Below, piece by piece: positions 1 to 7,381 of a stretch of DNA of 38,158 bases; within the stretch, counting starts at the first letter, position 1; each line of letters begins with the position of its first letter. The DNA is from Pseudomonadota bacterium (GTDB lineage: Bacteria; Bdellovibrionota_C; UBA2361; OMII01), in the NCBI GenBank assembly GCA_900299055.1, contig OMII01000090.1, positions 1 to 38,158 of the forward strand, given 5' to 3'. The notes beneath the pieces were generated by a model. That model did no database searches, was not told the DNA's origin, and worked only from the letters and a program-made list of their open reading frames with translations. Position numbers and translations under genes: made by a program.

Positions 1-506
1 AAGGTATTGATGTGCTCACCGGCGGCGGGCCTGGCCTGATGGAAGCTGCCAACAAAGGGGCACGCCTCGGTCGAGAAGAAAAGCAGACTCGAAGTCTGTC
101 GTATGGATTGTCAATTCAGTTGGAGTTTGAGCCAGAGCCGAATCGGCACATCGATATCAAGCGACACCATCATAAGTTCTCCTCGCGCCTCGACGATTTT
201 ATACGGTTATCTCACTCGGTAGTATGCACGCCGGGAGGAATCGGAACGCTACTCGAGTTCTTTTTTGTGTGGCAGTTGATTCAGGTGAAGCACGCCACGC
301 CGCGACCGATTGTGTTGCTGGAGAAGGAGTTCTGGGAGGGAGTTCTGGACTGGATGCGAGATGTGCCACTTGCTCGCGGGCTCGTGGGAGAGAAAGATTT
401 TAGTAATATTCACATCGTGGATACGCCAGAGGAGGTCTTTGAGATCATCTCCACCCATCACCGCGAGTTTAGGGCACGCGCTGGGGCAGTTGAAGAATCT
501 GCATAG
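1..506 (+). CDS. LOG family protein (TIGR00730-like), 5' end outside window
   Basis: This is the C-terminal part of a LOG-family (formerly 'lysine decarboxylase-like') protein. Family members are nucleoside 5'-monophosphate phosphoribohydrolases that release a free nucleobase (cytokinin activation in the best-known cases). The Rossmann-type nucleotide motif GGGPGLMEAANKGA lies at the window edge. The family signature PGGIGTLLEFF follows about 60 residues later, with the catalytic Arg/Glu surroundings expected there. The frame is open from base 3 with no stop, so the start lies upstream; the GTG at 12 is an internal Val codon. Family assignment is firm, but the substrate cannot be told. The C-terminus continues past the core as a short tail rich in Ala and Glu. 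Confidence 0.9.
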   Translation, partial: GIDVLTGGGPGLMEAANKGARLGREEKQTRSLSYGLSIQLEFEPEPNRHIDIKRHHHKFSSRLDDFIRLSHSVVCTPGGIGTLLEFFFVWQLIQVKHATPRPIVLLEKEFWEGVLDWMRDVPLARGLVGEKDFSNIHIVDTPEEVFEIISTHHREFRARAGAVEESA

Positions 507-760
507 CCTTCAGAGGCCAGGGTGGTGAGGTTATAGCGTTTCCACAAGACAACGCTGCGGTAGAGTTCACAGGGAGTGCGGCTATAAACTCGCCGATGAT
601 GACTACGTGCCGCTGGTGGCTTTTTCAACGAGGGAGTCGGGCACTATTCGCAGTAGGTCCACAATGGCTGCGTTCTCGGTTTCAAAAATAGACAAAGTGG
701 GCGCTTTCTCGAGTCAGCTGAATTGTGGTGATTAGCCGATGATGGCTCTGCCGGAATGGA
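507..760. other. intergenic, no gene seen
   Basis: I see no ORF with a ribosome binding site or recognisable protein, no T-run terminator after the LOG gene and no convincing sigma-70 promoter. Several frames on both strands stay open from about 680 onward, which I read as composition rather than coding. It leads into the stem-loop cluster at 761-971. Confidence 0.5.
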
Positions 761-971
761 CCAGAGAAGATGCAAAATGCCTGTCTCTGGCCTCGCGGTC
801 CGTATACGAGTCGCCTGCTTGCAGAGGGTGGCAGGTACACTCTCGTACGAGCCGCACGAAGGCCTTGTCCGACGTGGCGTTTGAGCACGAAGGTGGATGC
901 AGGTGGTGCAGGCGCTCTTTGCTCTTTCAGAGACGCTCGGTGTCTCTGCTCAGTCGTTCGGCTTCGAACGA
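761..971 (+). ncRNA. candidate structured RNA or 5' leader (stem-loop cluster)
   Basis: Several stem-loops follow each other. 761-767 pairs perfectly with 784-790 (CCAGAGA/TCTCTGG), with an inner GCA/TGC pair. 808-811 plus 814-818 pairs with 831-835 plus 839-842. 855-858 pairs with 873-876. 928-934 pairs perfectly with 942-948 (CAGAGAC/GTCTCTG). 954-960 pairs perfectly with 965-971 (TCGTTCG/CGAACGA) around a 4-nt loop. I tested by eye for RNase P, tmRNA, SRP RNA and 6S signatures and found none. It could be an independent small RNA or the leader of the binding-protein gene at 1051. The strand is assumed from that gene. The element and its limits are inference from base pairing only. Confidence 0.3.
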
Positions 972-1050
972 GCCGATACCCTGCTGGATGTCCCCGTATG
1001 GCGCCCATATCGACTTTTCACAGGGTGATTGTTCAAGATATTATTTGGGG

Positions 1051-2136
1051 ATGCGGCTTTATTCCTTGCTGACCCTTTGGGTCTTTATCGCAGTGCTGGC
1101 GAGTCCTATATCCTCACGAGCTGATGACCGTATTGCTATAGGCGTTTCGACCATTCTTACTGGAGACGGATCGACCTACGGCGAAGATATTAAAAATGTA
1201 CTTCTCTTCGCTAACGATAAGATAGGACACGGCCGGTTCCGCCTTGTCATCGAAGACGATAAATGTAATCCAAAAGACGCTGTCAGCGTGGCGAAAAAGC
1301 TCACATCATCCGACAGGGTGCAAGGAGTAGTAGGCTATGGGTGTAGCGGAGCTCTTCTTGGAGCGGCACCTGTGCTCGATCGATTAGGCATCCCAACGAT
1401 CGGAACAGTTGTTTCCTCAGCGAAGATATCACAAGCCGGACCTTACGTCTTTCGAACACATCCAAGTGATGAAGTCGGGGTGCAGGTTCTAATGTCGCGT
1501 TTGCAAAAGGAACACCGAACGTTTGGTGTTTTGAGTGCTCAAACTGATTTCTGTCAGGGTATTCTTGAGGGCTTGCAAAAACTTCCGCGTAGCAATGACC
1601 TCGTTATCTATGCCGAAGACGCTTTGCCGTCAGATCCCGACTTCAAGCCAGCGCTCCTGCGACTACGCTCGAAGAAGATCGATGGACTGTTCTTAAACGC
1701 GCAGGATGAAGGTGGTGCGTATCGAATGCTGAAGCAGGCAAGAGAGATCGGCCTCAACGTTCCGTTTTACACGTTCTATCTTGGAGCGAGTGCCGCGTTT
1801 TTCTCGCTGGCGGGTGGGGACGCTGAGGGAGTTGTCACGGTCGACACTCCATCGCTTGAGGAGATCTCAACTCCTGACGGTAAGAGGCTCTTTGAGGAGT
1901 TCATCGAGCGGTACGGACCTATGAAGTCGTGGAACTACTCCTTCGCAACAACTTTTGAGGGGTTCCGAGCCTTGTCACAGGCGCTCTTATATACTGGTGA
2001 TCCAATAGAGTACCTACGAAAAACCGAATTCAATGGCATTTTTGGGCCGTATTCATTCGACGAGCACGGTGATATTCGAGGCATTAGTCAGGTGCTAAAG
2101 ATCAATCAGGGTGGGCGCGCTGTAACAGTGCATTAG
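1051..2136 (+). CDS. periplasmic branched-chain-amino-acid-type substrate-binding protein
   Basis: The product is a 361-residue periplasmic binding protein of the Leu/Ile/Val-binding (peripla_BP_6) type, the solute receptor of an ABC importer or a sensor. A signal peptide is visible: MRLYSLLTLW, a hydrophobic stretch, then a cleavage region near SSRADD. The mature start IAIGVSTILTGDGSTYGEDIKN matches the usual '(I)GxxxPLTGxxAxxGxxxxxG' opening. Later come typical ligand-lobe elements such as GYGCSGALLGAAPVLDRLG and GAYRMLKQAREIG. The frame is open upstream to 739, but I chose ATG 1051 because it begins the signal peptide and the upstream translation is unlike any protein. The SD is weak (TTGGGG directly upstream). 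No permease or ATPase gene is nearby, so it is an orphan receptor here. The ligand is unknown. Confidence 0.85.
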   Translation: MRLYSLLTLWVFIAVLASPISSRADDRIAIGVSTILTGDGSTYGEDIKNVLLFANDKIGHGRFRLVIEDDKCNPKDAVSVAKKLTSSDRVQGVVGYGCSGALLGAAPVLDRLGIPTIGTVVSSAKISQAGPYVFRTHPSDEVGVQVLMSRLQKEHRTFGVLSAQTDFCQGILEGLQKLPRSNDLVIYAEDALPSDPDFKPALLRLRSKKIDGLFLNAQDEGGAYRMLKQAREIGLNVPFYTFYLGASAAFFSLAGGDAEGVVTVDTPSLEEISTPDGKRLFEEFIERYGPMKSWNYSFATTFEGFRALSQALLYTGDPIEYLRKTEFNGIFGPYSFDEHGDIRGISQVLKINQGGRAVTVH

Positions 2137-2319
2137 GTGATGTGTCTGTAGCGTTACCGGATTGATTTGCCAGCGCGATTGTTGAGCAAATGTTTAGAAA
2201 AAATCGTTGTGACAGGGACTGTAAGACACAAGTCATCGACGCTCAAATATATGCTGTAGAAAAGTAGATGCCGTGTGGTGCAAGTATATGCGAGGGGCCG
2301 CGCACCGGGCTCACATCAC

Positions 2320-2341
2320 GAAGCTAGCGAAGGTTAGCTTC
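2320..2341 (-). terminator. weak hairpin after the 2342-3121 gene
   Basis: GAAGCTA (2320-2326) and TAGCTTC (2335-2341) form a perfect 7-bp stem around an 8-nt loop, immediately after the minus-strand stop. No T-run follows, so it may be an mRNA 3'-end stabiliser rather than a terminator. Confidence 0.3.
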
Positions 2342-3121
2342 TCATTCAGTGCCGTTGCACCTCCTTTGATCAAAGAACGGCAGTTCGATCTGCAGCCGTC
2401 CATGTTTTGACAAAATCGGTAACGATGAGAGGGTCTCACTGAACCGCCCAGTCTCAGGCAGAACATCACCCAAAGTTCCGGCGTTGAGGCCAAAAAGCTT
2501 TAACGCTGCGGCGTGGTCATGGGATGGTGCCTGTGTAAATGCCGCTATCTTGCTATTAGACATAGCCAAGAATTGTGCGTAGTAAAGTTTTGGGGTTACC
2601 ACCCTGGGATCTCGATACGGCTTTGGAACGTAGTCCGCCCTTTTTATCCCTCCTGAATCGGCGTAGTAAGGTGAGAAAGCTTCAACGAAACGGGCCATCG
2701 ATTGCTGTGAACACGGAGTATTGGGATCTTGATCTACTCCGAGCGAACATAAAAAGACTCCCAGTACTCGCGACTTTCCCGGCAAAGGCAGCGTAACTCT
2801 GTACGTGCCAACATTTTTGTCGTCAGTTTTTTCCGCAAGGGGCTCTCCTTGCCACTCTATGGGCGACGTCTCTCCGATAGCCTCAACGGTTAATTTGAGC
2901 GCGAGATCACCTCGAGCGTTCTGGAGATCATTAAGAATCAGATCGTAGTCTCCAAACATACAGCGAGATACAGGAACCAAGTCAAAAAGAAAAACTTGCT
3001 CACGTTCTCCTGCTTTGAGCACTGTCATCTCGGCAAGGCCTTCAGCGTAGCTTTTCCTTGCTATGACAAACGCTACAAGGGTAGCACACCCCAATTGCGC
3101 GATCATCCTCCGTAATTTCAT
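2342..3121 (-). CDS. secreted protein of unknown function, operon partner of Hint protein
   Basis: I do not recognise this 259-residue protein. The N-terminus MKLRRMIAQLGCATLVAF then KSYAEG looks like a Sec signal peptide cleaved after about residue 26. The mature part has Cys residues (C54, C124 and C138 region, plus one near the C-terminus) that could form disulfides outside the cytoplasm. There is no membrane segment after the signal peptide. A GGAGG ribosome site lies 8 nt before the ATG, which supports the start. It begins 32 nt after the stop of the upstream Hint-domain gene on the same strand, so the two are probably cotranscribed and may act together outside the cytoplasm. Its function is open. 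Confidence 0.7.
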   Translation of the reverse strand: MKLRRMIAQLGCATLVAFVIARKSYAEGLAEMTVLKAGEREQVFLFDLVPVSRCMFGDYDLILNDLQNARGDLALKLTVEAIGETSPIEWQGEPLAEKTDDKNVGTYRVTLPLPGKSRVLGVFLCSLGVDQDPNTPCSQQSMARFVEAFSPYYADSGGIKRADYVPKPYRDPRVVTPKLYYAQFLAMSNSKIAAFTQAPSHDHAAALKLFGLNAGTLGDVLPETGRFSETLSSLPILSKHGRLQIELPFFDQRRCNGTE

Positions 3122-3153
3122 CGTTTATTCCTCCGTGCCCTGGGGAAATTAAC

Positions 3154-4158
3154 CTACTTCTTTCGTTTTGCTGAGATCTCATGCTGTACAATCAGATCTC
3201 CCACCACTAACCCGTCAGCCACCATGAGTCCGTCGCTCGGCAATCCGTGCCGTTCTAAAATAAAATTGATCACAGAGAGTCCTGCCGTAGGTCTCTCCCG
3301 TGATACCTTACGGACCTTGACTTTCTCCCCGGCCGAATCCTGTAGGATGTCTCCTGAGCGGATCTCTTGCGCCTGTCGCCATCCACGCGCCATGAACATC
3401 GGATGCTCGGTGGAAGCTCTAAGTGTCGCCCCATCGGTCTTCAGTACAACAAGCGCTTTCCTCTCGGGGCCCTCAGAGATATTCAGAATTTTCACCGCCT
3501 TCTTGGTCACGGGATTCCAAACTGTCTCGCCTGCGGAGAACTCCTCAATCTTCTTATAGGTCACTCCATCACCGGTGAGAATGTTCACTCCATGAGGGAA
3601 GCAGCCGTACTGCCATCGGACGAGGCCGCAAAGAAAGCAGGATTGCGCAGCGTTGCCCGAGAATTGGCGATCAAACAAACCACTGTCAATTGTCCACTGC
3701 CTCTGATTTATATAATCATTGATGAGGGCGTCGGAGCGAACCCAGGTAAAGTTTGTGACTAAGTTAACTCCTGTGGTGCCGAGTGTCTGTGAATTAGGAT
3801 TCTTGGCACACACCCAGGAAGAGTCGTTATCATTGAGGTACCAGCGCTTTCGAGCTGTATCGTACTCCATCTTAGCGCCATTAAACTGGTACGTGATGCC
3901 GTCGTGCACTTGATTGGCTAATGACACCTGGCTAACCGTTCGCCCGTCACAAAAACTGGCGGGGGGCGGTGGAACGGGCGTTGCCGTAGGCGGCACCGTC
4001 GCTGTCGGTGGAACAGATGTAACGCTATCATTTTGCCCATTTTCGGATTGCCGCTGGGCCCAGGCACGAGTTGCAGTAGCAGATAGCGATCCACCACTAG
4101 AGATGAATATCAACGCTACAAGCAGTCGCTTGCTATGAATATGGCGTTGCCCCTTCAT
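3154..4158 (-). CDS. exported protein with C-terminal Hint (hedgehog/intein-type) domain
   Basis: The product has 334 residues from ATG 4158; GTG 4173 is in frame, but an AAGGAAG site fits ATG 4158. The order is a signal peptide (about 1-35, ending near RAWAQ), a Thr/Pro linker with VPPTAT repeats (about 49-67), a Cys-containing N-terminal domain (about 70-184), then a Hint domain (about 185-325). Hint blocks are clear: C186 opening GCFPHGVNILTGDG, the IEEFSAGETVW turn, the block B TEHP motif with T250 and H252, then GWRQAQEIRSGDIL, and the closing VADGLVVGDL. The closing block lacks the terminal His-Asn needed for intein excision, so hedgehog-like thioester cleavage before C186 is possible but splicing is not expected. 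The substrate of any released thioester and the role of the N-domain are unknown. It is the first gene of a two-gene operon. Confidence 0.8.
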   Translation of the reverse strand: MKGQRHIHSKRLLVALIFISSGGSLSATATRAWAQRQSENGQNDSVTSVPPTATVPPTATPVPPPPASFCDGRTVSQVSLANQVHDGITYQFNGAKMEYDTARKRWYLNDNDSSWVCAKNPNSQTLGTTGVNLVTNFTWVRSDALINDYINQRQWTIDSGLFDRQFSGNAAQSCFLCGLVRWQYGCFPHGVNILTGDGVTYKKIEEFSAGETVWNPVTKKAVKILNISEGPERKALVVLKTDGATLRASTEHPMFMARGWRQAQEIRSGDILQDSAGEKVKVRKVSRERPTAGLSVINFILERHGLPSDGLMVADGLVVGDLIVQHEISAKRKK

Positions 4159-4565
4159 CGAATCTTCCTTCACGTGATCTCTCGGATTGGTAATCGACTC
4201 CTCGCGAGACTTTCTTGAGTAATGCTTTATTTGCGCCGTGATTACAAGAGTTTGGAAGTTCGTTGTGGGGTTGCCGAATTGCTTTGCTAGCGCTACTTCT
4301 GCCCAATTTCTCTGCGATAATCAGGAAGACTAGGTAGGTGAAACGCACGTCTCTCTTCGTGAGCTCAGTAAGTAAGGAGTGCTCCTCAGCCTCAGCCTCT
4401 GCATCTCGGTACGCTCTGCGATTGTACGAAGCTTAGAGCTTTGAGCTCAGAAATAGCCACTGACTATGTTGTGGTCAGCGGTGCCAGGGAAGGGAGCTGC
4501 GTCTGTGTTGAGGACCCCTTGCCATCGTGTGGTTCATTAGCGTAAGCGCGTGAAGCCAATGTCTG
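4159..4565. other. 407-nt intergenic region upstream of the Hint operon
   Basis: This presumably holds the minus-strand promoter of the Hint operon and the 3' end of the 4566-5993 gene. Visible elements are a CTGAC/GTCAG stem-loop (about 4460-4476), GAGCTCAG at 4361-4368 and again at 4443-4450, and a short GAGCT/AGCTC hairpin overlapping the second copy. None has a T-run. I find no convincing -35/-10 pair. A 71-codon minus-strand frame starting at 4348 overlaps the Hint start and is not supported. Confidence 0.45.
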
Positions 4566-5993
4566 TTACGGCTGTTCTATCTCAGCCTCGGCTTGCCGCC
4601 TCTCGGCGGCTGCACGGATCGCTTCTAAGAAGCGGTTGCGAATTTCCTCTCTACGAGCCTCTTCTTCTGAGGCATTCGCGGGTATGCTCTCAGATTCAAC
4701 GGGTTCTTCAGATTCGTTGTAAACCTCCTCGACAGGTGCTGGAGCGCCCGGAGATTTGCTGCTCGCGGACTCTAACAATGAGAAGAGATTGCCAGATTTA
4801 TCTGCCTGGGCTTGGTTCGCTTGAGTCTTGTCATCTGCGGCGCTTTTAAAGTTGGCAACACCGCGCGCCGTATCAAGAAGGGATGTCTTGATAATACTTG
4901 GATAGTGGTCGAGCACAAAATCTTCGCTGGACTTCTTCGATGTCTCCTGCTGGCGAGATAGCGTTGTGTCCGCGACGACTACGTCTGTTGAGCCTTCATC
5001 CTTTATCGAGTGCGCTGGTGCATCGCCCGAAGCTGGGCGCTCTGTTGTTGGCTGGACTTTGTGCTCAGATACTGTGGCTGCCTTAATGGCTGAGCCGCTC
5101 TCGTGTGCGTGAGGTGTTGGGCGCCGTGAATTCGAGAAAAAGCCTATGCCTACCCATACGCTTAGAGCAACACCCAGTGATACTGCTGATACTTTCGCTA
5201 TCGCTTGCCCCCGGCGAGGACGCGTAGGATCCAATAGCGTATCTGTTGAAGCAGGTGTTCCGCTCATTGCTGCAGTCGCGAGAGCTACTTTCTCCGGAGC
5301 TCGGCTAGCTTGCTGGTGTTCTTGGCGTACCTTGTCTCTGATTTCGTTGATGAGTGCGTTGTTATGTGATCCCGCTGCTCCAAAGCCGATCGTTCTCTGA
5401 GAAGTTTGACCAACTTCAATTCGCTCGACTGATTGATTGTCGATCCAGCTCTCAGGCCGATAGGAGAGTGCTGGGATTACGATCAGAGCTTTGCGTGATC
5501 GCGCAAATGTTGCTAGCAAATCCGCTGCGCGTTCACGCCACTGACCGGAGATGTTTTCGAAGGGGTCGTTCAGAACTAGAACCCGCTCGGGATCGGTTGT
5601 GGCGGCGATCAATCGTAGCCTGGCTTCTTGATCAGCACTTAAGTCAGAGCATTTTTTTTCCGCTACGTTCTCAAGGCCGATTTGTAAGAGAAGAGCGTCC
5701 GCGGCCGAGTCGTTGATGTCATGCTTTGCGAGAAAGTCGCGCACAAGTAGTCCGGTTGTAGGTGAAGGCTCTCCAAAGCCGATAACGATATGTTCTTCTG
5801 CGCGGTATTCGTTGCCGGCGCAGGTGACCACGAGATTCTCTTTTCCTGGCGAACCCCCAAGGGCTCTCTGGTAGGGGCGCAGGTCGCTCGGCACTGACGC
5901 TCGAAGCACCGAGATCTTCCCGGCGAGGCAGTTTACCACGTTTAAAAGTTCCCCTGAGTTGGATAGAAGCTTGAGTTGTAACTTGTTCGGCAT
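4566..5993 (-). CDS. single-pass membrane protein with degenerate ABC-ATPase-like domain
   Basis: The product has 475 residues. Residues 1-205 follow the layout of an ABC ATPase: a GELL strand (14-17), a GLLVRDFL segment (81-88) in the place of 'GLTVRENL', a signature-like DLSADQEARLRLIAA (117-131), and a Walker B-like strand VLVLNDPF (138-145). Key residues are lost. No GxxGxGKS Walker A is present (the equivalent region about 30-47 lacks GKS). The Walker B Asp is Asn142 and the catalytic Glu is Asp143. The switch His is absent (LIVIPAL). A linker follows, then one transmembrane helix (about 266-286) and a long hydrophilic, Ser/Glu-rich tail ending in a charged helix (about 443-472). The likely topology is an inner-membrane protein with a cytoplasmic pseudo-ATPase and a periplasmic tail. 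The ABC relationship is my reading of motifs; the function is unknown. Confidence 0.65.
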   Translation of the reverse strand: MPNKLQLKLLSNSGELLNVVNCLAGKISVLRASVPSDLRPYQRALGGSPGKENLVVTCAGNEYRAEEHIVIGFGEPSPTTGLLVRDFLAKHDINDSAADALLLQIGLENVAEKKCSDLSADQEARLRLIAATTDPERVLVLNDPFENISGQWRERAADLLATFARSRKALIVIPALSYRPESWIDNQSVERIEVGQTSQRTIGFGAAGSHNNALINEIRDKVRQEHQQASRAPEKVALATAAMSGTPASTDTLLDPTRPRRGQAIAKVSAVSLGVALSVWVGIGFFSNSRRPTPHAHESGSAIKAATVSEHKVQPTTERPASGDAPAHSIKDEGSTDVVVADTTLSRQQETSKKSSEDFVLDHYPSIIKTSLLDTARGVANFKSAADDKTQANQAQADKSGNLFSLLESASSKSPGAPAPVEEVYNESEEPVESESIPANASEEEARREEIRNRFLEAIRAAAERRQAEAEIEQP

Positions 5994-6086
5994 TGCCAGT
6001 CTCGCTGCTTGGTCGCCTATGAGTATCGGTCTAATACGAGGAATACATAAGGATTAAGGGTTGAACGTCGAGAGGAAAAGGGACGC

Positions 6087-6101
6087 ACGTTTGCAAAACG
6101 T
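6087..6101. other. perfect inverted repeat between two minus-strand genes
   Basis: ACGTTT (6087-6092) and AAACGT (6096-6101) flank a 3-nt loop, 46 nt after the stop of the methyltransferase gene and 94 nt upstream of the pseudo-ABC gene. On the minus strand a pyrimidine-rich stretch (CCCTTTTCC) follows a few bases later. It could be a weak terminator for the upstream gene or an operator for the downstream one. Confidence 0.3.
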
Positions 6102-6146
6102 TATATTACGATGAGGGTCGTCTAACTTACTGAATCGAAATGATTA

Positions 6147-7253
6147 TTAGATGGGCCGCGGTCGATCGACCTTTGCAAACGCGGTATCCTCTGCGATCTC
6201 TTCCTGCAGCGACCCCGAAACGAGGAGGCGATCAAAAACTTTTCCCTTCTCAAAAGGCCGGGTTCGCTCTGAGCGTAGCCCCTTTCGGAGTCGCGCTGTT
6301 CCATAAAACGAATCTCCACAGACGAGCGCTTCAGTACCTAGCCGAGTTTTGCAGGGCGGCGTAAGAATCCGCACTCCTGACGGTACAGAGCCGCCTTGCT
6401 GGAAAATAAATGCGGCGTACTTGATCCTGTGCTTGTTAAAGGAGAGTAGATGATCGAGCTGTGCGTTGAGCGGTGGTTGCTGCCACTCGAGTGTGTCGTG
6501 ACACCAGTCAGTGGCTGACGCGGAGAGCATTGGACACTCGCTTGAGCGAGTGCACGGGAAGATTGGCGCAAGGTCTGAGCGGGAGGCTACGACTCGATCG
6601 CGCATCTCCATTAAGCGACGAGTGTGGAGTTGCTGTCCCGGCTCAAGTAGTAGCAGATATCCACCGCGAGACACGGATTGAGTGAGAGCACTGAGTGTCG
6701 CCACTGACTGCTCATGGCTCAGCTCAGCGAGAACGTTTGCCGCAACTACTAGATCGTACGTCTCGAGACGCGGCTCTACAGAGTTTCGCATCCTAACGCC
6801 GAGTAGGTTGTTATTAATATCCCACGCCTCGATAAGGCTTAAGGCGAGCTCGCTCATGTGCGGCGAGCTTTCAACGCAGGTTATGCGCACTCGTTGCTGA
6901 AGAGAGCTGAGAATCGCCAGTGCCGCCGTGCCGGGACCGCACCCCACATCTAACATCGAGATCTCCGAGCGTTCAAATTGTAGCAACGGGGAGAGATGCA
7001 GAAGTTTAGCGGCGTTTATCGGGGTATAGTAGAGGGCATACGCTTGAGCTGCCCGTGCACTGTGTATTGGTGAGTGCAGCCTCGTGCCGGTCTCGTGCGT
7101 TACGTAGGCTTCAGAGACCCGGCGGAGTTCGGTAACATACGGCTGGAGCTCACGATGGGCGACGTCGCCCAGCTTATACTGGGCGAAAGCCGCCTCTGAG
7201 AGGATATTTTTCGCGATATAGCTCTCTAGTGTGGCGACGTGGCTCATGGGCAT
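6147..7253 (-). CDS. Rsm22/METTL17-like ribosomal small-subunit methyltransferase
   Basis: The product has 368 residues from ATG 7253; TTG 7277 and ATG 7247 are also in frame, and no clear SD decides between them. It is a class I SAM-dependent methyltransferase with motif I LDVGCGPGT (about 101-109) and an acidic strand-2 end (CVESSP). The Rsm22 (PF09243) hallmark is CxxxxxCP (C234, C240) followed by DWCH (C251), with more Cys at 301 and 312. In mitochondrial METTL17 equivalent cysteines hold a [4Fe-4S] cluster. The family acts on small-subunit rRNA or its assembly; an rRNA target here is inference. The C-terminal strand region (GVRILTPPC...LVCGDSF) fits the family. It is transcribed divergently from the heptose fusion gene 128 nt away. 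Confidence 0.8.
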   Translation of the reverse strand: MPMSHVATLESYIAKNILSEAAFAQYKLGDVAHRELQPYVTELRRVSEAYVTHETGTRLHSPIHSARAAQAYALYYTPINAAKLLHLSPLLQFERSEISMLDVGCGPGTAALAILSSLQQRVRITCVESSPHMSELALSLIEAWDINNNLLGVRMRNSVEPRLETYDLVVAANVLAELSHEQSVATLSALTQSVSRGGYLLLLEPGQQLHTRRLMEMRDRVVASRSDLAPIFPCTRSSECPMLSASATDWCHDTLEWQQPPLNAQLDHLLSFNKHRIKYAAFIFQQGGSVPSGVRILTPPCKTRLGTEALVCGDSFYGTARLRKGLRSERTRPFEKGKVFDRLLVSGSLQEEIAEDTAFAKVDRPRPI

Positions 7254-7381
7254 CAGTTTTAAGCGTATAGGACGCAAGTCTAACGAAGCTTACGGAGCTT
7301 TACTAGGGTGTGCTAGGACTTGCATAAGTGCCCTTTATGGGCGACGTTAGCGGTACGTTTTGATCTGACGAGCGCGACGCC

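Noticed and set aside
761-971. 6S RNA, RNase P RNA, tmRNA or SRP RNA
   Set aside because: None of the conserved core sequences of these RNAs is present; only the stem-loops remain.
682-1008. 108-codon minus-strand frame
   Set aside because: It is Arg/Pro-rich, has no SD, overlaps the stem-loop cluster and another open frame, and shows no motif.
739-1050. In-frame N-terminal extension of the binding-protein gene
   Set aside because: The translation is unlike any protein family, other frames on both strands are also open here, and the signal peptide begins at ATG 1051.
4133-4348. 71-codon minus-strand frame before the Hint gene
   Set aside because: It runs over the Hint gene start in another frame, and its composition after residue 16 is not protein-like. 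The opening MRFTYLVFLII is suggestive but insufficient.
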